A stretch of DNA of 64,000 nt, from assembly GCA_037576215.1 (NCBI GenBank), contig JBANDB010000008.1:2852001-2916000 (forward strand). Direction: 5' to 3'. A program made the translations under genes and the position numbers. Shown here one piece after another: positions 1 through 10,550 of this stretch. The notes under the pieces are model-generated. The model was not told the origin of the DNA, did no database searches, and saw only the letters and a program-made list of their open reading frames with translations. Numbering within the stretch: position 1 is the first letter of the stretch; every line of letters starts with the position of its first letter. Origin of the DNA: Armillaria gallica. Taxonomy: Eukaryota > Basidiomycota > Agaricomycetes > Agaricales > Physalacriaceae.

Positions 1-1
1 G

Positions 2-2074
2 GACTCAGTGGAAGGTGTCGAATCTCAAACAAAACGGGTCTGGCGCCAACTGGACAGGTATGTTGCACCCTAAGCGTAGCTCTGGATCCTCATGAAAACT
101 TATATTCAGATATAAAGTCGCGACAAGATTGGTTTTTCTGAACAAACTCGACAGACCCGGCGCATCATTCAGCGCTTCTCTGTCTTCATTACTTACACAT
201 CGACTGCATCCTCTCCCGGTTGCCTTGACGTTGCCAATAGCGTCCTTTGAGCCAGCTGATTACGCACGTGCAGAACCCGGTATACAAGGACTAGTCGACC
301 TGGTCAAATGGGAGGTATGGAAATGGGATGAGAGTGGACAAATAACGCGCCATCCACTTCCCCGCTCGACAAAAGAGTTTCAAACATCTGACATCCTTCC
401 GCCTTCTCACCCGCTTCTTTCTGAACTCGTACCTGCCCGTATGGCTCTCCTCGATAACCTCTCGAACTTTTCTGAACCGTTGATGGAGAAGCTTATTAGC
501 CTGCCTTCTGACCCCATGGCATATGCCGGCATAGAGAGCGAAGAAATCATGCCTCATCTGCGACAGGCATCTATCAGCAACGAGATATTACCTGTGTTAT
601 GTGGCTCCGCTATAAAGAACATCGGGACGGATTTGGTGATGGACTACATCGGAGAGCTGTTCGCCAGTCCCTTGGATGTACTTCGTGGTGCACCGCCTCC
701 AATAAACGCGCCTGTGCGCGTACTTGCTTGGAAGGTCGGGTGGGATAAGAAGAAAGGATGGCTCACTTTTGTCAGGGTTTATTCTGGTACATCTTTGCGT
801 TGTTGTTAAAACACGCTGACTTAATGTCCTTTACAGGTACTTTGAAACGACAAAGTGTTCTTCTCAACACTAATCGCAACGAACGTGAACGTGTCGGGAA
901 ACTCCAACTGTTATATGGCTCAGAAGCCCAGGACGTCGAAGAGCTTCCGTTTGGTTCAGTGGGCGTCATTGTTGGCCTCAGATTCACACGTACCGGTGAT
1001 ACTCTTATATCCACTGGAGCAAAGGTATCTAACGACTCGGATACACTTCCAACTATCGTTACTCCTCCCTCTGTCATCTCCGTCTCAGTAGTGCCTCAGT
1101 CGCATTCTGATTTGGACCCGGTGACAGAAGCCCTGGAGTCCATATCACGCACTGACCCCTCAGTTCGTGTGGATACACAAGAGGGACAGATGCTTGTGCA
1201 TGGCTTAGGCGCTCTGCACCTTGAAATCGTTGAAGGCCGTCTCCGAGATGAATGGGGTGCACGATTCGAGTTTGGTCAGCGTCGGGTTAGTTATCGCGAG
1301 GCACTCGGACCCAATTACTCGGTAGTCCGACCAGAGGATGAGGTTGCCAATGTCGCTGGTACCGAGGTCAGAATATCTCTTGATATACGCCCTCTGGAAG
1401 AAGGGGAGGTTGGGGATTCACTCTGGGACGGCAACGTCGTGGTCAATCAAAAGGGCTTGCCGATTGCTTATCCTCAGACCGGAATGAAGGAAACCGAGGA
1501 ATCATGCATTGCCGCCGGTATAGACAGTTCCCTGTCTAACTCGCCGCACTCGTCACTGCCAATGTCCCATGTTCGCATCCAGGTTAAAAGCTACATCAAG
1601 CCCCATTCAATCAGTCTACTCAGTGGTGCCAGTTCCAGGATTCTTCGGAATCGTCTCCGTAGTGCGGGCATGGGGCCTATCATGGAACCATTTACGCGGT
1701 TCAAAATTACCGTGAGTGAAGATACGCTCGGCAAGGTGGCCAAGGATCTCACGGAACATGGCGCTGAGCTCCTTGATATGAGCTCCGGGACGACTGAAGA
1801 GGAGGACGGTCGAGCATATTCGACTGATGGTGTCTATATACCACCTGCCTTCCTCTCACCCTCTGCATCCAATGTAACAGCTCTCAAAGGCAACTCTTCA
1901 TCGCTGAAGCGGTCCATTCACGCTCTTGCGCCCCTCAGTCGAATGCTAGATTACAATAATCGACTTCGCGCTTTGTCGGGGGGATATGGTCAATTCGAGA
2001 TGACCAACGCTGGTTTCCGAGAGGTGTCGTCCTCACGTCAGTTGGAAATATTGCGGGAAATTGGCAGAGCATGA
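2..2074 (+). CDS. mef2: Mitochondrial elongation factor G2 (ribosome-releasing factor 2), 5' truncated by window edge
   Basis: This is the C-terminal three quarters of a mitochondrial EF-G2/RRF2, the GTPase that splits post-termination mitoribosomes together with the recycling factor. Exons read as 2-57, 128-786 and 837-2074, with two short GT-AG introns. The first codons give DSVEGVESQTKRVW, from the G domain, followed by the G4 motif FLNKLDRPG. Domain II (around VRVLAWKVGWDKKKGW) follows, then the EF-G domain III/IV signature HGLGALHLEIVEGRL and a domain V ending near EILREIGRA. P-loop and switch regions lie upstream of the window. EF-G1 is the main alternative; the divergent linker and DSV..Q..VWRQ pattern favour EF-G2. 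Confidence 0.88.
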
Positions 2075-2213
2075 CAATAGGAGACGTCAAAGTGTTTTGG
2101 ATTTGTGTAATACACAGTAGCTCAGCGTCGCGAGGATGTAACGCCACAAGATGATAGCTGGACAAAAATTCTATAGCAATACAATGTAGCGATACAATGG
2201 GAATAAAGATAAA

Positions 2214-3332
2214 TCATAGCTCCTTGACTTCGTCGGCATCACCAAAAAATACAGCACCGTCCATGTCTTCATCTTCATCAATAGCCCCAGCGCGAGAATC
2301 GCCCACCGCGTTCAGAACCTGGCTGAACTCCATCATTCCCCATCCGTCGTCGCCGTCGTCATCATCATGAATTGGAGGGGCCATCGAAGTGTACCGCCCT
2401 GGGAACGGTGCTGGTGTCTCGCTTCGCTCGCGTTCGTATTCATCGGGAAGAAAGAGCGGCGTTTTTTCACGGCGCAGCGTGCTCACCTCGGGCACAGGTG
2501 GTGGAGGCATACTGTTTCTGTTCAAGGCAGGAGTTTGTGATCGTGCGCGCAAGAATGGAGGAGCTATGGACGACATTCGGATGGGAGGCCAGGGCTCAAC
2601 AACAATGCAGAGACAAAGGTCGGATATATCGAAACCCTGGTACTTGACCCTTAACATTGGTTTAGGTTTTTCTTCTTCTCCGATTTCGACTTCCAATGGT
2701 GGATTCCTAGCCTGAGAGTCCGTCTCAGGATCGTCTTCATCCATGTCAACATCTTCACCGACTTGTCTGCTCCTACGGGATCGACGAGCAGGACGTTCTG
2801 TTGCTTCGTCAGGAACATCTTCATCGTAGCTGTCGTTGCTATCTTCTTGGGCTCTGCCTTTTCCTTTTGTCTTTGGCTTTTTACGTGATTTCCTCATGTC
2901 ACTGTTGGGCTTTCGTTTCTGAGATTTAGAGACCGGTGCTGCTGCAGGTAGTGATGTTGTAGTTTGTCTTGGAGCAGTAATAAAATTCCGCGACTAATAA
3001 ATGTCAAAATTACCATGCTGATACACACATATATGAGGACTGACTTTGAGAAGGACCGAATGAGGTTGAGTCTTACGGAGAAAGTAACAGAATTGGTATG
3101 TTTCTGTATATAGTTTCTGCATTAGTGGGAGGTGTTGAAGACAACAGATACGTACCTCCTCTGTGCGTTTCAACCGTTCCTTTCTTATCAGATCCCTTTT
3201 GCGACTCGGATTCAGCTCTTAACTTGGGCACAATGCTGTATTCAGTTCAACGACACAATCATCATGACAAGATAAAGGGAAGAACTTTGGTCGAAGATCC
3301 TCTAGTACGTGTTGCAAAATCCTGTCTGACAT
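2214..3332 (-). CDS. Conserved acidic nuclear protein of unknown function
   Basis: I rebuilt this from four exons: 3286-3332, 3156-3235, 3045-3103 and 2214-2993 (complement). They give about 321 residues starting MSDRILQHVL. Joining them in phase restores a compact N-terminal block (GETYQFCYFLRKTQPHSVLL then KSRNFITAPRQ) followed by a Lys/Arg-rich stretch (KKPKTKGKGR), acidic runs and a second conserved-looking block (LRVKYQGFDI..CLCIVVEPWPP). The C-terminus is acidic. Basic plus acidic low-complexity segments suggest a nuclear, chromatin-associated protein, but I do not recognise the family and assign no function. The first donor (GTTCTT) is weak, so the first exon is the least certain. It is divergent from the Myb gene at 3650. 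Confidence 0.62.
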
Positions 3333-3649
3333 CCATTCAAGATGCCGGTCGTCTAGATAAAGCTGTTGTAGGCATTAGGATGCGTCTTATGCGTCGTGCA
3401 GATAAATGCTCACATAGAGTGGTAGAACATTTTTTTCAGATATTCGGAGATAATAAGGATTTCTAGGTCGGAAAGTCATGATGAATTTGCTGGACAGTGA
3501 GAATTTCGGTGACTGCAAGTAAGTCGACGCGTCTAATCGGGCTTGACTCGGGCGGCAGCGCGTAGTCACGCTGTCACAGATATCACCGTATGACAGACGT
3601 GACAAGTCTTTTTGGGATTCATTTTCTGACCAGCCCTCAACGGCCCTCA
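3333..3649. promoter_or_regulatory. Shared intergenic region between two divergent genes
   Basis: These 317 bp separate the start codons of the acidic nuclear protein (minus strand) and the Reb1-like factor (plus strand), so they must hold both promoters. I see no clear TATA box or other recognisable site. Open frames on both strands here are short and do not join to neighbouring exons. Confidence 0.45.
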
Positions 3650-5826
3650 ATGTCGAGATCGTCGTCGTTGCCTCCTATAGCCAGCCTTTCCTCGCATAAA
3701 CACCATGATTCTTCGAAAAAGAAAAAGAAACGCAAGCGCGAAGATGAAAGTCGAACCGCTGAGGAGCCTGCAAACGTCGACCCCGCTCTGAAACCGCGAA
3801 AAAAGAAGAAACGAAAGAAACACAATTCGACTGTCGGCGAGGTTGTTGTGGGTGTTGGAACGTCGAGCACGAATTCCCATAGCGTGGATGTGCAGCAAAA
3901 GGATGCTGTTTCCAGTGGTATCGTTGTTTTTGACGCGAACGAGCCGATTCCAGAGCGTGTACCAGAGCCAGACTCTGCCTCACAGCTCATGGCAAATGCG
4001 CTCTTATCTGCGCTGGTAGCTGCTTCCAGCGGTGCCGTGCCTCATGATGACCAAGCAGCGCATCCCTACCACTCGTCTGGCTTTACCGCCGATTCTATCT
4101 CTCCTGACAATCTGCAAAACACGTCCCATTCAAATCCATTACTTTCCGACGCCAGCTCCAATGACCTTGTTCTTCGGGCCTTACAGGAGCTCGATATATC
4201 CAAGATCGCCAATGTCCTCAAGTCGCTGGAGGAGGCAGCGACTGCCGCAAATGTCCCTTTTGGTGTTCCGCCCGTTCTTATTCCTTCCATGCCGACGCCA
4301 GTTGGGCAGATCCCCGCTACATCGGAAAGCATCTTGAGGTCTTCCGATGGCTCCAGTGAAGTTGAACATAGGGTGGCTGTAGCCGAAGGCTTTATTCGTG
4401 AAGATCACGCCCACATGCTTGCTACTAAATGGCTAAGTGCTGGTCAATTGAATCAGCTCGCTAGATCTCAAGGTACTTTGACAATTCTTGCCTGTTATAG
4501 CTTCTAACGTGTTGGTAGGTCTTGTCTACAAGAAAGGAAAATTTTCTGTCATTGAAGAGCAGCAGCTCAGTTCTGCGATAGAGCAGTATCGCCTTGTACG
4601 TGCTACACGCGTTTCGCGGTATTTTAATTTAATCGCAACGATTAGTCCAAATCGTTATCTGAAGAACAAATGTATGAAGTCATATTTCCTAAAGACGAAA
4701 AAAGCAAAGACAACGCATTCTGGTCTGAAATCAGTAGGTCGGTTCCGTTGATGCCAGTTTATGGTTTTAAATAACTGCAAATAGCCGCCGCTGTACCTCA
4801 AAGACCCATCATTGCTGTTTATCATCACATTCGACGTTCTCATCATCCAGTTAAACAACAAGGAAAATGGACACCTGCAGAGGATCTCATGCTCAAGCAG
4901 CGAGTTTCTTTCTGCTTTTTCTAAAGTCCTTGCTGATAAATCACTGGTAGAGCGGTGGCAAACCATGGCCAATCTTGGGAGAAAGTCGGTTTGGACGTCG
5001 GACGTAGAGGTATGGACTGTCGTGACCGCTATCGAAACCATATACAAAATCGGGAACTGAGAGTGAACGGTGCGTTCAAGATGTTCTAATGTGAATGTAC
5101 ACAGGATTTACCACTCTTTCAGGGCAATGGTCGAAAGAAGAAGAGGAGGAACTCACAAAAATTGTCACAGATTTGACGCTAAAACAAGGACGTGACGCTG
5201 ACAATGATGTCTTTTGGGGCGTTGTCAGCCAGAGGATGTGCGGAAACGAAGTCGTCAACAGTGTCGCATAAAATGGTGCGTATATTTTCTGCGCCTACTG
5301 TACCGCCCTGCTTGAAGTTTCTCGAAGGACCGACTGCTTAAATCCAAGCACCAAAAATGCGGGGCAAAAACCTCGTTGGGGCAACCAAGACTCATATATT
5401 CTTGTTCATAAGTAAGCCTTGTCAAGCCAATTACTGCTCCATTGCTACATAATTGCCTTGTAGGCTCGACTCCCTACAGATCTTTGATGACAGTGAAATC
5501 GACTGGAAAACAATTCCTGATCCTCAGTGGAACCTATGGAGTCCCCATATCCTACAGCGAAGATGGTTGACGATGAAGAGGGGAGTCAAAGGGCACGAGT
5601 TTATGACCCATCAAGGTGTGCCAGTTTCTGTCCCCTGTTGATTCCATCAGTCTCAGCGCAAGCAGAAATCATGGAGATATTAAAAGCCAAGAAGGTCAAT
5701 GCACCTGTAACTGGGGGGACGAGGAAGCGCGTTGGACGCAAGGTAACAAGTGCCAATGCAATTGCCGAAACCGAGACTCAAAGTGACATGCCTGTTGCGG
5801 GGCCAAGCACTTCTTCCAAGAAGTAG
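3650..5826 (+). CDS. Reb1/TTF-I-like Myb-domain DNA-binding protein, one apparent frame break
   Basis: This is a probable RNA polymerase I termination or general regulatory factor of the Reb1/TTF-I family. ATG 3650 (MSRSSSLPPI) opens a disordered N-terminus with Lys/Arg runs (KKKKKRKRE, KPRKKKKRKKHN). Exons from 4519 encode tandem Myb/SANT repeats: one with GKWTPAEDLMLK, then WEKVGLDVGRRGMDCRDRYRNH, then GQWSKEEEEELTKIV, and a last one ending NLWSPHILQRRWLTMKRGV. The intron at 4900-4950 can only be spliced in phase with a GC donor (A|GCGAGT). Near 5244-5248 the frame breaks inside the third repeat: VFWGVVSQRM is in one frame and RSRQQCRIKW in the next. One extra base would restore it. The final short intron near 5612 is uncertain. 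A telomere-repeat or other SANT protein is less likely. Confidence 0.72.
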
Positions 5827-6034
5827 AGACGCTAACGTGAGATTCATATTATCATAGTGTTTTACAATATTCAAACTTGGGAAGTATCTGCACCCAGCTA
5901 CTGCATTTATCAATATCATTAATTTCTTTACATGCACCCTCCGTTGTATCACTTACGTCACAAGGAAGACGATGAGCACGACGGTACCTACATAATGCCA
6001 TGAGGTCCAGTCAACATTCTTGCCATAGCCCATC

Positions 6035-9000
6035 ATGTCTGAGAAACGACAGGGTATCGCAAATCGCTCCTGGGTTTCTTTTTCTTCTCTTCATCTCTGG
6101 GCCTTCTGCATCGCCACAGTCACTCTGAGGCTTTTCGTCAGCAATATTGACTTCTTCGCGTCGCCAGATAGCCATGATCCTCTTTTCTGGACTGCTGATC
6201 AGCAAGAGGGTATTCTGTCGCTGTGCGCAAGCCTGGACAGTGTTCCGGGAGTCATGGGGTCCGACTTTATCACTCGAGATGTATCTGATAGGTACGAGCC
6301 AGGAACTAATGCGACTTTGATCAAGAATGCGACGATCTTCACCGGAGAAATCTCGGATGGCGAAGGAGTAATTTTGAGGCGTTCGGACATCCTATTAGAT
6401 ATGGGGATCGTGAAAGCTATTGGAAACCTTTCTCTCAACTACGGAAACTCGAACATATCTGTCATCCATGCCAACGGTTCTTGGGTCACTCCAGGATTAA
6501 GTACAGTTCTGGTTATGTCTTCCGGATTGAGGCTGACATCCATTGATAGTCAACCTTCAATCCCATCTTGGTGTCATGAGTATTCCGTTGACAGAAGGTA
6601 AGTGAAAGTAATTCATTCATTGCGTCTCTAAGCATGTCGACTTCCAGGCGCATCTGACGAGAACTCAAAAAAGGGACCCATAGTTCCTTGGCTACGAACC
6701 ATTGACGCTTTGAACACCCATGATGATGGATTCAAGCTTTCAGTGGCTGGCGGTGTTACTTCTGTAAAGGTGATCCCTGGGAACATGAATGCTATCGGTA
6801 TGTGATGATTTTTCTCGTCACATTTTGCATAATTGACACTGTCCTGAATAGCGGGCGAGGCATTCATGATCAAGACACGGCCTACCTCAAAGCGTTCTCC
6901 TTCTTCGATGGTCATTGAGTTTCCAGACATCTGGAATGCAACAAAGCAGGAAGACAAGCATGTACCTTGGCGCTATCTTCAGTGAGTTTTCCAAATGCTC
7001 TGAGAACGCGTTTCGTCGAGGTGACATTCATTCCCCAGTCAAGGCTGCGGTGAAGATCTCGCAGTATACAATCTGACTCGCATGGACACGATGTGGGCCC
7101 TGCGATCAGCATATGCAGAGGCTCTTCAACATAAAAATCTTCAAGATGGTTTTTGCGCCAAGGCCCAGGCTGGTCTATGGACGTCCCTTCCTACTGAATT
7201 TCCCCAGAGCGTGAAATGGGAACTGCTAACCAAGGTCCTTCGAGGCAAAGTGAAGGTACCCAACCTTCGCAATGTTGCCTTGAATAGACTAATTCCAGCT
7301 CTTGGATGGCAGGTTTCAGTTCACTGTAATGAGGCTGTCGATCTCGACGGCATGGTCAGGGTAAGCACCTCAATCCTAGGGAGATTCCCATAAATTGAAA
7401 TGTTTCCAGTTATCAAACGAATTCCAATTCCCTATCTCTGTCTTTCACCAAGCTTCAGAAGCGTGGCTTGTTACGAGTGTTTTGAACCAAACGTGAGTTG
7501 TCAGCAATGGTAATCGCCTCGTGATTTCCACTCTGATACGTTGTTAGGTGGGGAGGAACACCAGCAATCTCCCTTTACGCGACTAATCATAGGTAATTAA
7601 ACCACTAATTCTGGGTCTTCACATGAACATTCCACGAATTGTTGCACTGTAGATCCAAACGCGAATCATTCCGAGGGTCGGAGTTTGCACCTCGAACATT
7701 AGCTGAGGCTAATATATCCATTGCGATGCAGGTACGACTCTATGTATCCCACTGTACCGTGCGAGATGCATAACTAGTTTGGACAGCCGGCCATGAATTC
7801 CAGGGATCTTATTTTTGAGGCGCAACAAGCATATCATTTTGGCCTTCCTGCACACCTCGCCCTCGCATCGGTCACATCTACTCCTGCCATTATTGCGGGT
7901 CTTTCACACAGGATCGGTACACTTGGAGAAGGTCGGGATGCTGATGTCGTTATGTGGGACTCACATCCTCTGAGATTGGGTGCGACGCCAAAGATGGTTT
8001 GGATCGATGGCGCCCTTCAAGTTCCCTCCCCAGCTTCCAAGCCTTCGAAGATCATCGTGAATTCAGAAAGACAGAAGATGCCTACCACGCCGAATTGGGA
8101 CAAAGAAAGACTTACCGCCTCGAAGTGGGATGGACTTCCGCCTTTGCGTAACAGTAAAGAAGACAGGAAGATCGTATTCTACAACGTCAAAGAGGTTTGG
8201 ACGCGCGGCTCCAACGGGGACATCGAGGAGATTTTTCCTTCACCCACAGATCCCGACATGAACGGACGCGGCAGAGTTGTCGTTGAACGAGGACACCTTA
8301 TATGCGTCGGAGGCAATGATATGTGCTTGGCCAGTGAGTATGACGCAGTCGACTACATTAACCTCCACGGGGGTTCTATATCACCTGGACTACATGCATA
8401 CGGCACGAGCCTTGGCCTGGAAGAGATCCCTTCCGAGCCATCCACGGGAGATGGCAACTCAGTTCACAATCCTTTTATGGACGATATTCCGCAGATCCTT
8501 CATGATGTTGGTGGTGTAACTCGGGCAGCAGACGCTTTGTCTTTCGGATCACGGAATGCCAAGTACGCGACCCTTCACATTCACATTCATATTTTCTTAT
8601 GTCGGTGCCATAGAGTGGCATATCGTGGTGGAGTAACAGCTGCAACATCCTTTTCGGCCGGACCACAAGGAGCACGCACTCGCGTCATCTTAGGATTGTC
8701 AACGACTTTCCGAACCGGATCAGCTCATAGCATGCAATACGGAGCTGTAATACAGGCCGTTACTGCGCTTCACATTGCGATAGCTCCCATTCTTGGTGTC
8801 GGAGTCAGTGATCAAGTCGCGGCTCTGCGGCACCTATTGTTCGGCTGGGAAAATACGGAGACAGAAACAGGTGCGTGCCCTACAGTGCATCGATGACTTA
8901 CACAGGTACCATCAATTGATGTCCCATAGGTCTCTGGTTCAAAAGAGCTGCAGAGGTAATAGCATACTACGACATGTCGTGTTCAAATCTGAATACGCCC

Positions 9001-9706
9001 GTAGGGAGAAGTACCATTGGTGATCGACGTCAATAGTGCCGACATCATGACTACACTCCTGTTGCTCAAAGGTGAAGTAGAAGATAGGATTGGGTCCAGG
9101 ATGAGGGTGGTCTTTTCGGGAGCAACAGAAGCCCACCTCCTTGCGCCGGAAATTGGTGAGTGCCTTTTTCATTGACATACATAAAGCCATCTGTCTATTC
9201 CAAACCTCCTAGGCAACTCGGGTGTCGGCGTTATCTTGAATTCGTTGAAACCATATCCGACGACCTGGGACGGACGTAGAATGTGCGGACTGCCTTTGAA
9301 CAATGTAACCGTCGATTGAATGGCTTTTCAGATTGGCTGGCTCACCTATAACGAACGATACCGCATTGTCTACACTCCTGAAGTATGGAGTGACTGTCGG
9401 AATAGGAATGAAGGGACCTCAAATGGCGCAAATCCTGCGTTTTGACCTTGCATCTGTAAGGGTTTGCAACTTTTCCGAAAATTTCCCGTCTTCAATGAAC
9501 GACAGATTGCTTTTCAGGCTCAAAACTCCATGGGTAGACTTGAAGTATTGGCGTTAGCTTCCAGAAATCTGGACGTTTTATTGGGTGTGAGAGAAATCGA
9601 CAGAGATATGGTTGTGTACGATGGAGGTAGTTCATTCGATCTTTCGAGCAAGGCCATTGCAGTCATTTCCCCTCGGCGCCAGGGTGTCGATATGTTCGAT
9701 GCTTGA
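6035..9706 (+). CDS. Two-lobed amidohydrolase-family protein (CE9-like), probable pseudoenzyme
   Basis: This large multi-exon protein (roughly 900 residues) matches the membrane-anchored basidiomycete amidohydrolase family often auto-annotated as carbohydrate esterase 9. An N-terminal hydrophobic stretch (LHLWAFCIATVTLRLFVS) looks like a signal anchor. The first lobe has the beta-sandwich strand (NATIFTGEISDGEGVILRRS), the metal-site region, SVAGGVTSVKVIPG, VHCNEAVDLDG and FQFPISVFHQASEAWLV. It closes with HRIGTLGEGRDADVVMWDSHP. The second lobe (from about 8100) repeats the pattern in degenerate form (GSISPGLHAYGTSLGLEEI, YRGGVTAATSF). Spliced as I read it, the usual HxH is QxH (INLQSHLG) and the usual SDHP segment is reduced to MQPAMNSRD. 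Both are metal or catalytic positions. Substrate unknown. Confidence 0.78.
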
Positions 9707-10550
9707 GTTTTGGTTTACATGACAGACATGGACTTGGTACAAAGGATGTTTTATCTTAGATGGGTCTAATATTTAATATTATTGGAGTACTTAGCGAGGT
9801 GCAGTAGCGCATTCAATTGTCGAATTTATACGTGTCTCGCTAGACGTAACAATGGAAATTTGACTAACCACCTAACTGGAGGCTTCAACGAGGATGCCGA
9901 GCGTGAAGGGAGCCCTTGATTGGCGCGGCGAGTGAAAGCGGCCCGGGATCAAATGATATCGCCTGCAGCAGTTCTCTCATGTCCAACTCACTTTCCCGTT
10001 GCTGTGAGCTTCAGGTTCCCTAAAGAAATGAGTGAGCTGTTTATTTTGAGTTATGCATTGTTCCAAGAAATGAAAATACTAAATCTGTAGGCTCGAACTC
10101 AAGCTGAAGCGGCCTTTGTCGTCGGATATCGAGGAGCACTGTCCCCATATGTGCTTCTTTGTGGTTCACTCAAGTCCCTGTATTGATGGTGGTGACACGC
10201 ATAACGGTATTCTTTCACTGTTTCATACTTTTGAGGGACTAATATCCGAGCTGGTGTGGTTCGAGTGCAAACCACGCTCTTGAAGGCACACTTGTTACCA
10301 TACCGTGACCATCACAGGCTTGACGCCAATACCTCCCCCTTGTATATTGCCAAAAGGCGTGGCACTTCATTGCTTTCGGAATCACACAGACTGCATACGT
10401 GTAAACCGACGGATGGATTCCAGCTTGATCGAGCGCATGTTTTCTTGCAAGTTCGAACTCGTGGCGCAGGCACGAACCCGACGTTCACAAGCGGTTGTCA
10501 CAGTATATAAACGGCCCTCTGAGGACCTATTTTTTTCGAACACATTCGAC
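9707..10550. other. Intergenic region with a TATA-like box at its right end
   Basis: About 840 bp with no coding exon I can support. The right end has a good TATA-like element (GTATATAAACGG, 10503-10514), about 40 bp upstream of ATG 10551, which fits a core promoter for the next gene. The left part should hold the amidohydrolase 3' UTR. Short open frames at 10256-10670 lack coding character. Confidence 0.5.

Noticed and set aside
9905..9960. Resemblance to the start of large-subunit rRNA (GGCGAGTGAAAGCGG)
   Set aside because: Only about 15 bases resemble it, with an extra base; flanking sequence does not continue as rRNA.
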